Assembly (NCBI RefSeq): GCF_030159095.1
Contig: NZ_BRXS01000002.1
Coordinates: 558,001-622,000 of the forward strand
Length of the DNA: 64,000 nt
Direction: 5' to 3'
Source of the DNA: Roseisolibacter agri
Lineage (GTDB): Bacteria; Gemmatimonadota; Gemmatimonadetes; Gemmatimonadales; Gemmatimonadaceae
A program made the translations under genes and the position numbers. This document shows, piece after piece, positions 59,143-64,000 of the stretch (position 1 is the stretch's first letter; each line of letters opens with the position of its first letter). A model generated the notes under the pieces. It was not told where the DNA came from. It was given only the letters and a program-made list of their open reading frames with translations, and made no database searches.

Positions 59143-60888
59143 ATGAGCGACGACTTCCACGCGCGGTACCGCCTGCTCAAGTGCACCGCCGTCGACGGCG
59201 GCATCCGCACCCACAACGCCCAGGAGACGACGACCGGGCGGGTGGTGATGGTGCACATCGTCGACGCCGCGGGCCCCGGGGAGGTCGAGCGCCTGCGCGG
59301 CGCCCTCGCCCGCCTCCCGATGCCGGACCGGGCGCGCGTGCTGGAGATGGCGACCATCCCCGCCGGCTTCGCGGTCGTGACGGAGTTCATCGCGGGGATG
59401 CAGGGCTTCCCGGCGTGGCTGCAGGCGCGCGTGCGCGACTGGAGCCCGGAGCAGGGAGAGGCCGCCCCATCGCCCGCGGCGCCTGCCGTCCCCCCGGCGA
59501 GCGCGGTCGACACGCTGCCGATGGACGTCGGGCCGGCGGGCCTCGCGGCCCCGGATGCGCTGTCGGCCGCCGCCCCGCTGGACGACGACGCCGTCGCGGA
59601 CGTGCTGGGCGGCGAGGGCGCCGACCGCTCGACGCCGCCGGTCGCGTTCCAGTTCTCGGTCGGCGGCCCGCCGCCGGGACCGTCGTCCCCGGCCGCGCCG
59701 CCCGCCGCGGGCAAGGCGCCGGGCGACTTCACGCGGCTCTTCATCGCCGGCGGGCAGGCCAGCCTGGAGACGGGGAACGGGAGCGGCACGCCCGCCGCGC
59801 CGCCCCAGCCGCCGCCGCTCGCGCCGGTGATGCACGCACCGCCGCCTCCGCCCCCGGCGCCGCCGGCCCCCGCGCCGGAGCCCAAGCGCGAGCCCGGCGA
59901 GTTCACGCGCATGTTCCAGCAGGCCGCGCCCGTCGCGCCGCCACACGCGCCGTCACCCGCGCCGGCCCCGCCGCCGCTCGCGTCCATCATGCCGCCCCCG
60001 ATGCCGCCGCTGGCGCCCGTCGCGCCGCCGGCCGCGCCGCCCATGCCGCCCATGCCGCCGATGCCAGCCGCGCCGGCCGCCGCGGCCGAGCCGGCGCTCC
60101 GCCCCGGCGAGTTCACGGGGCTCTTCCAGCAGCAGGCGGCGCCGCGGCCCAGCACCCCGCCCGCGCCGTCGCCCTTCGCGCCACTCGGCCCCAGCGCGCC
60201 GCCCCCGCTCCCGCCGCCACCGCCACCGCCGTCGGTCGGATCGGTCGGCGGGAGCGCGACGGGCGCCCTCGCCGCGCGCGTCCCGCCCCCGCCGCCGGCC
60301 TTCGGCGGGTCACCCTTCGACACGGGCGGGTCGGGTGGTCTGCCGCCGGTCGGCCCGCCGCCGCTGGCGCCGCCGCCGCTGCCGCCGCTTCCGCCACTCC
60401 CCACGCCTCAGGGCGCGCCGCCCGCACTCGGCGGCCTCCCGCCGCTGGGCGCGTCCGGGAGCCTGGGGAGCGCCGGGCTGCCCCCCGTCCTCCCGCCGCC
60501 AGCCTTCGGCGCGCCGGGCGGGCTCGGGTCCACGGGCGGGCCGTCGCCGTTCGGCGCCCCGGCCGCGCCGGCCGGCGGCAGCGAGTACACGCGGATGATC
60601 CGGCAGAGCGTCACGCCGCCCCCGCCGCCGGCCACCGCGCCGGCGCCGGCCGCGGCGCCGCTCCCGGCCACGCCGCGCCGCACGATCCCGATGCCGCTGA
60701 TCGTCGTGATCAACCTCGTGATCCTGCTCGCGCTGGCGCTCGTGCTCTACTTCGCGCTGCGCCCCAAGCCCGAGACGGCGACGTCGACCGGCACGCCGAC
60801 GGTCCCGGCGGGCACGCCCGTCCCCAAGGCGCCCGCCGTGCCCGCCCCCACGGTGCCGCCGGCGCCCGCGGTCCCGGTGCCCAAATAG
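59143..60888 (+). CDS. Proline-rich membrane protein with kinase N-lobe-like domain and four [DE]-[FY]-T motifs
   Basis: A 581-residue protein; the ATG at 59143 is used because the longer frame runs back through tssK. Residues 1-105 resemble only the N-lobe and hinge of a Ser/Thr kinase (RYRLLK, then TTTGRVVMVHIVDAAG, then GFAVVTEFIAGMQGFPAWL); no catalytic loop or DFG follows. A long Pro/Ala-rich region carries four copies of [GS]-[DE]-[FY]-T-x-[LM]-[FI], with Thr at 197, 255, 325 and 483. One membrane helix (about 515-540) and a short Pro-rich tail end the protein. Location between two tssK genes suggests T6SS regulation or scaffolding. I cannot assign a named family. Confidence 0.7.
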   Translation: MSDDFHARYRLLKCTAVDGGIRTHNAQETTTGRVVMVHIVDAAGPGEVERLRGALARLPMPDRARVLEMATIPAGFAVVTEFIAGMQGFPAWLQARVRDWSPEQGEAAPSPAAPAVPPASAVDTLPMDVGPAGLAAPDALSAAAPLDDDAVADVLGGEGADRSTPPVAFQFSVGGPPPGPSSPAAPPAAGKAPGDFTRLFIAGGQASLETGNGSGTPAAPPQPPPLAPVMHAPPPPPPAPPAPAPEPKREPGEFTRMFQQAAPVAPPHAPSPAPAPPPLASIMPPPMPPLAPVAPPAAPPMPPMPPMPAAPAAAAEPALRPGEFTGLFQQQAAPRPSTPPAPSPFAPLGPSAPPPLPPPPPPPSVGSVGGSATGALAARVPPPPPAFGGSPFDTGGSGGLPPVGPPPLAPPPLPPLPPLPTPQGAPPALGGLPPLGASGSLGSAGLPPVLPPPAFGAPGGLGSTGGPSPFGAPAAPAGGSEYTRMIRQSVTPPPPPATAPAPAAAPLPATPRRTIPMPLIVVINLVILLALALVLYFALRPKPETATSTGTPTVPAGTPVPKAPAVPAPTVPPAPAVPVPK

Positions 60889-60969
60889 ATCGGCTACGTG
60901 CTCCGTGCGGCGCGACAGGCCGCGCGGGACGCGTCGGCGCTCCGCGGAGATGGTGCTCGTTGGAGGGAA

Positions 60970-61059
60970 GCGGATGCTCCGGATCTGGACGGATCGTTCG
61001 GATCGCTCCCTGTAGCGCACGGTGCGTCGCCGCCACGCGGAGCGATCCGGAGCATCCGC
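60970..61059. repeat. Palindromic element B5
   Basis: GCGGATGCTCCGGATC (60970-60985) pairs perfectly with 61044-61059. The interior has further self-complementary GGATCG units, and CGTCGCCGCCACG (61025-61037) is the complement of the shared central motif. Nearby GAGGCACAGGAGTCC (61087-61101) resembles, in reverse, the left side of B4. Confidence 0.85.
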
Positions 61060-61129
61060 CTTCATCCGGAGGATCCGCATCCCCAAGAGGCACAGGAGTC
61101 CAGCGCGCCGGACCCAAACGACAACAGCA

Positions 61130-61249
61130 GCAAGGATGAAAGTCCGAGAAGATCGGATGACGACGGATGGCTCCGGTGGAGTGCGAGATCCCTCGCCGCC
61201 ACACGGAGCCATCCGTCGTTATCAGATCCTTTCAGATCTTCATCCTTGC
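61130..61249. repeat. Palindromic element B6
   Basis: 46-bp arms (from 61130, and 61204-61249) include GACGACGGATGGCTCCG and its complement, matching B2 in inverse orientation. The loop has CCTCGCCGCCACA, the complement of the common motif. B5 and B6 sit in tandem between two convergent stops. Confidence 0.87.
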
Positions 61250-61292
61250 TGCCGTTCGCAGTTCAAGGATCCGCAGCCCGCAGTCCGCAGCC

Positions 61293-62645
61293 CTACTGCA
61301 GCACCACCACCAGCTCCAGCCGCGCCTGCGGGATCTCGGCCGGCACGAACACCGCCAGGTTGCGCGCCCGCGTCACCGCGTCCCACGCCGCACCCGCGCG
61401 CCCGACCGCGAAGTAGAGGAAGTCGAGCTTCACCGGCACCGCCGCCGGCGGCTGCGGCACGTGCACCAGCTCCAGCCCCGGCAGCGCCTGACGGATCAGC
61501 GTATCCACGACGTCGGCCGAGCCGACCTTGCAGCCGTGGACGACGCGCGAGACCAGCTCCGCCTGGCGCATCGGCGCGCTGACGGCGAGGTACCACTGCG
61601 GCGCCGCGAGCCACTTCTCCTGGTCCAGCGCCGCCGCCTGCACGAGCGGCGCGACCGTGCGCAGCGGGATCGCGATCGCCGTCTCCGGCACCGCCGTCTC
61701 CAGCAGCTCCAGCAGCCGCGCCTCCAGCTGCCCGAAGCACTCGCCCAGCCGCATGTGGTCGTAGACCGGCAGCGGGCGCCCCGCGGGCGCGAACGTCGTC
61801 AGCGCGCCGGCGAGCGCGATCATCGCGTCCCACAGCGGCTCCGGATGCCCGCCGCGCACCTCCGCCAGGTGCCGCAGCGCCGGCAGGTGCGTGTTCAGCG
61901 TGTACAGCAGCCAGAAGCTCGCGACGTCCGTGATCGAGAAGTCGGCCAGCCCCTGGTTGCGCTGCCGCCGCGAGCCGGCGAGCGCCGTCGCCTTGGCCGT
62001 CACCCGCTCCAGGACGCGCCGCGCCATCCCCATCAGCGCGTCGCTGGCCGAGAGCTCCAGCAGCGGCGGCACGAACGTCGGGTCGAGCGTCACCTCGCCG
62101 CCCGGCGCGCGCAGCAGCCGCGCGATCGGCATCGTCGTGTAGCCCTCGGTCGCGTCGCCCTCCAGCAGCAGCCGCAGGTTCGACCGCGCCACCTGGATCG
62201 GCCGCTCCGCCAGCCCCGTGGTCTCGTCGCGCGCCAGCTGCTCCTCCGCGCGCCAGCGCGCGGTCGAGGCGCCCGCCGCGTACGTCTCGCGCCCGGCGAT
62301 GTTGCGCGCCCCCGCGCGGTACTCGGGCACCGCCAGCGACACCAGCAGCGCGCGCTGGTCCTGCGCCCACGCCACGTCCAGCGCGCGCGGCGGCGGCGTC
62401 GGGTCGGCGCCCGGCGCGTCGAACAGCAGCCCGTCCGGCATGCGCCCCGAGACCGCGCGCACCACCAGCGTGCCGCCCGTCAGCGCCTCGCGGTCCAGGT
62501 CCAGCCGTGTCAGCCCCCACGGGCAGAAGGTCAGCGCGCCGAGCTGCGCGCGCAGGAGGTCGTCGTGATAGCGGTCCTGCGCCTGGAGGTGCTGCGGCGT
62601 CAGGAGCGTGCCCTTGGTCCAGAGCACGGGGTGCAGGGAAGGCAT
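61293..62645 (-). CDS. tssK: Type VI secretion baseplate protein TssK (copy 2)
   Basis: A 450-residue second TssK. The N-terminus VLWTKGTLLTPQHLQAQDRY retains the family signature, closer to the PQHxQ consensus than copy 1. LLLEGDATEGYTTMPIARL, FVPPLLELSASD, and the C-terminal NLAVFVPAEIPQARLELVVVLQ follow. It aligns along its whole length with the copy at 57487 but is clearly divergent, so this is not a recent duplication. No other tss gene adjoins it on this strand in the window. The two may form a mixed TssK trimer or serve different systems; this cannot be decided here. Confidence 0.9.
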   Translation of the reverse strand: MPSLHPVLWTKGTLLTPQHLQAQDRYHDDLLRAQLGALTFCPWGLTRLDLDREALTGGTLVVRAVSGRMPDGLLFDAPGADPTPPPRALDVAWAQDQRALLVSLAVPEYRAGARNIAGRETYAAGASTARWRAEEQLARDETTGLAERPIQVARSNLRLLLEGDATEGYTTMPIARLLRAPGGEVTLDPTFVPPLLELSASDALMGMARRVLERVTAKATALAGSRRQRNQGLADFSITDVASFWLLYTLNTHLPALRHLAEVRGGHPEPLWDAMIALAGALTTFAPAGRPLPVYDHMRLGECFGQLEARLLELLETAVPETAIAIPLRTVAPLVQAAALDQEKWLAAPQWYLAVSAPMRQAELVSRVVHGCKVGSADVVDTLIRQALPGLELVHVPQPPAAVPVKLDFLYFAVGRAGAAWDAVTRARNLAVFVPAEIPQARLELVVVLQ

Positions 62646-62806
62646 GCGCTACAACGTACGGTGGTCGCGCGATCCTGCCAGCGGACGCGCCGCCGTGCAT
62701 CTGACCCTGGACGCTCCGCGCGGCACGTCCCACTTTGCCTCGCCGCCGCCCGCCCCGGGCGCGCCGCCGCCTCTCCGCTGGATTCCGCCGCCTCGCCTCT
62801 CCCGCC

Positions 62807-64000
62807 ATGAGCACCGCCGCGCCGCCGACCGCCGCCGCCCTCACGCCGCCCGCCGCCCTCCCCATCCAGCCCGAGGCGCCGGCTGCGGCCTTCGACGCGG
62901 CGCGCGCGCTGTTCGCGCGCGTCGGCTTCGACGAGCCGACCATCGCGCGGCGCATGGGCGGGCCGAACCTCTTCGGCTTCCCGCGCCTGGCGGAGCGCCG
63001 GGCGACGATGGCCGGTCCGGTGGAGGACGCGGGCGCGGCGCTCGTCCGCCTGCTGCTCGACAGCGAGCCGCTCCCGCGCGCGCTGGTCGAGTCGCTCGTC
63101 GGCGGCGACGACGTCGCCAACCTGATCGCCCTCGGCCTCCTCGCCCGGGATCCGCAGGACGGCGAGCGCCTGCGCGGCACCATGCTCCTGACGCCGCTGC
63201 AGGGGCTCTGGCTCGTGTCCGACATCCCGCCCTTCTCGCGGCGGCCGCGCCTGGGCAGCGAGTCGGCGGACTTCGTCTTCCCGCCGGCCAACCAGCTCAC
63301 GCGCCAGTTCCTCGACACGATCCCGCCGCTCCGCGGGCAGCACATGGTCGAGCTGTGCGCGGGCTCCGGGATGGTGGCGCTCAAGGCGCTGCGCGAGGGC
63401 GCGCCGAGCGCGTGGGCCACCGACATCGCCGCGCGCAGCGTCGCCTGCTCGCGCTTCAACGCCCGCCTCAACGCGCTCGAGCAGCTCGTCGCGGTCGCGA
63501 GCGACGCGTGGTCCGCGATGGACGGCGAGACGTTCGACTACGTCTGCGCGCACCCGCCGTACGTGCCGACGCTGGCGCACGAGTACGACTACCGCGACGC
63601 GGGCGAGGACGGCGAGCAGGTCACGCGCAGCATCGTGCAGGGGCTCCCCGAGCACCTGCGCCCGGGCGGCCGCTGCTCGTTCACGGCCGCGCTCTCCGAC
63701 CGGCGCGGCCAGCCCACCGTGCAGCGCATCCGCGCCTGGCTGGGCGCCGCGGCCGACGAGTTCGAGGTCGTCGTGATGCGCCGCCGCGACTGGGACGTGA
63801 TGCACGCCTACCGGAACGTCGCCGGCGCGGGCGCGGCCACCTTCACGGACCTCGAGCGCTGGATGAAGCACTTCGACGCGCTCGAGATCGAGCGCTTCGC
63901 CCTCTGCTCCGTGGAGCTGCGGCGCGAGCGGCGCACGCGCGTCCCGGTGGCCGACATGCAGATGGCCGGCACGCAGCTCGACGCGGCCACCATCGACTGG
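62807..64000 (+). CDS. SAM-dependent methyltransferase with HPPY motif (partial, runs off window)
   Basis: The frame is open from the ATG at 62807 to the end of the window (398 codons) without a stop. An N-terminal helical region (about 1-165) precedes a methyltransferase domain. The SAM motif I is MVELCAGSGMVALKAL (about 185-200), and the catalytic motif is CAHPPYVP (about 247-254), an (N/D/H)PPY form typical of methyltransferases acting on amide or exocyclic amino nitrogens (MTS/PrmC/RsmC-like). The target is unknown. It is divergent from the second tssK, with 161 bp between. Confidence 0.82.
   Translation, partial: MSTAAPPTAAALTPPAALPIQPEAPAAAFDAARALFARVGFDEPTIARRMGGPNLFGFPRLAERRATMAGPVEDAGAALVRLLLDSEPLPRALVESLVGGDDVANLIALGLLARDPQDGERLRGTMLLTPLQGLWLVSDIPPFSRRPRLGSESADFVFPPANQLTRQFLDTIPPLRGQHMVELCAGSGMVALKALREGAPSAWATDIAARSVACSRFNARLNALEQLVAVASDAWSAMDGETFDYVCAHPPYVPTLAHEYDYRDAGEDGEQVTRSIVQGLPEHLRPGGRCSFTAALSDRRGQPTVQRIRAWLGAAADEFEVVVMRRRDWDVMHAYRNVAGAGAATFTDLERWMKHFDALEIERFALCSVELRRERRTRVPVADMQMAGTQLDAATIDW

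Noticed and set aside
60970-61249. Palindromes B5/B6 considered as ordinary Rho-independent terminators only
   Set aside because: They are far longer than terminators, have no U-tract, share sequence with copies at other loci and occur in tandem, so a repeat-family explanation fits better, though they may still terminate transcription.

Overview
This 64 kb window is very GC-rich chromosomal DNA, with GTG starts and stop/start overlaps (GTGA, ATGA, TGATG) common inside operons. It has fused ABC-2 permease/M1 peptidase genes, a zinc-ribbon Ser/Thr kinase, type VI secretion (T6SS) genes, subtilases, a PEP-CTERM protein and Cys-rich surface repeat proteins. This mix fits a Gemmatimonadota-like soil bacterium. 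That assignment is an inference from gene content; there is no rRNA or other phylogenetic marker to confirm it.

Layout. 0-15 kb: the tail of an amidohydrolase; an ABC ATPase with a permease/M1-peptidase fusion; a compact six-gene envelope or glycolipid-type operon (hydrolase, NodB-like deacetylase, methyltransferase, GT2, small EmrE-like transporter, sugar-kinase-like protein); a Tat-exported glycosylasparaginase; cutC; a second permease/M1 fusion without its own ATPase; and a small membrane hydrolase. 15-22 kb: a subtilase lipoprotein, then a decayed accessory stretch holding a truncated MBL-nuclease copy, IS630-like transposase fragments, a PEP-CTERM protein with an abnormal tail and a broken membrane protein, bounded by the intact MBL/beta-CASP nuclease. 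22-32 kb: a LuxR-type regulator, an EamA exporter, a histone H1-like protein, a lipoprotein, an MBL hydrolase, a second subtilase, a thioredoxin/NHL protein, holA and a DUF4142 protein. 32-40 kb: an S9 peptidase, a SPOR-domain protein, mutS and a glutaminyl cyclotransferase. 40-53 kb: two neighbouring surface loci, each combining a CsgG-like protein with a large Cys-paired InlB-like repeat protein, with a membrane Ser/Thr kinase between them. 53-63 kb: a T6SS cluster (tssK-tssL-tssM, a second tssK, and a proline-rich membrane protein with a kinase N-lobe-like domain and four Thr-centred motifs). The window ends inside a methyltransferase gene.

The strongest non-genic signal is a set of long imperfect palindromes of 80-260 bp in two sequence families. 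They occupy every convergent intergenic region longer than 100 bp in the window. Members share sub-motifs, occur in both orientations, show one compensatory arm change, and in two cases end in perfect 29-bp or 18-bp inverted repeats. A separate 26-bp perfect palindrome lies in frame inside mutS.
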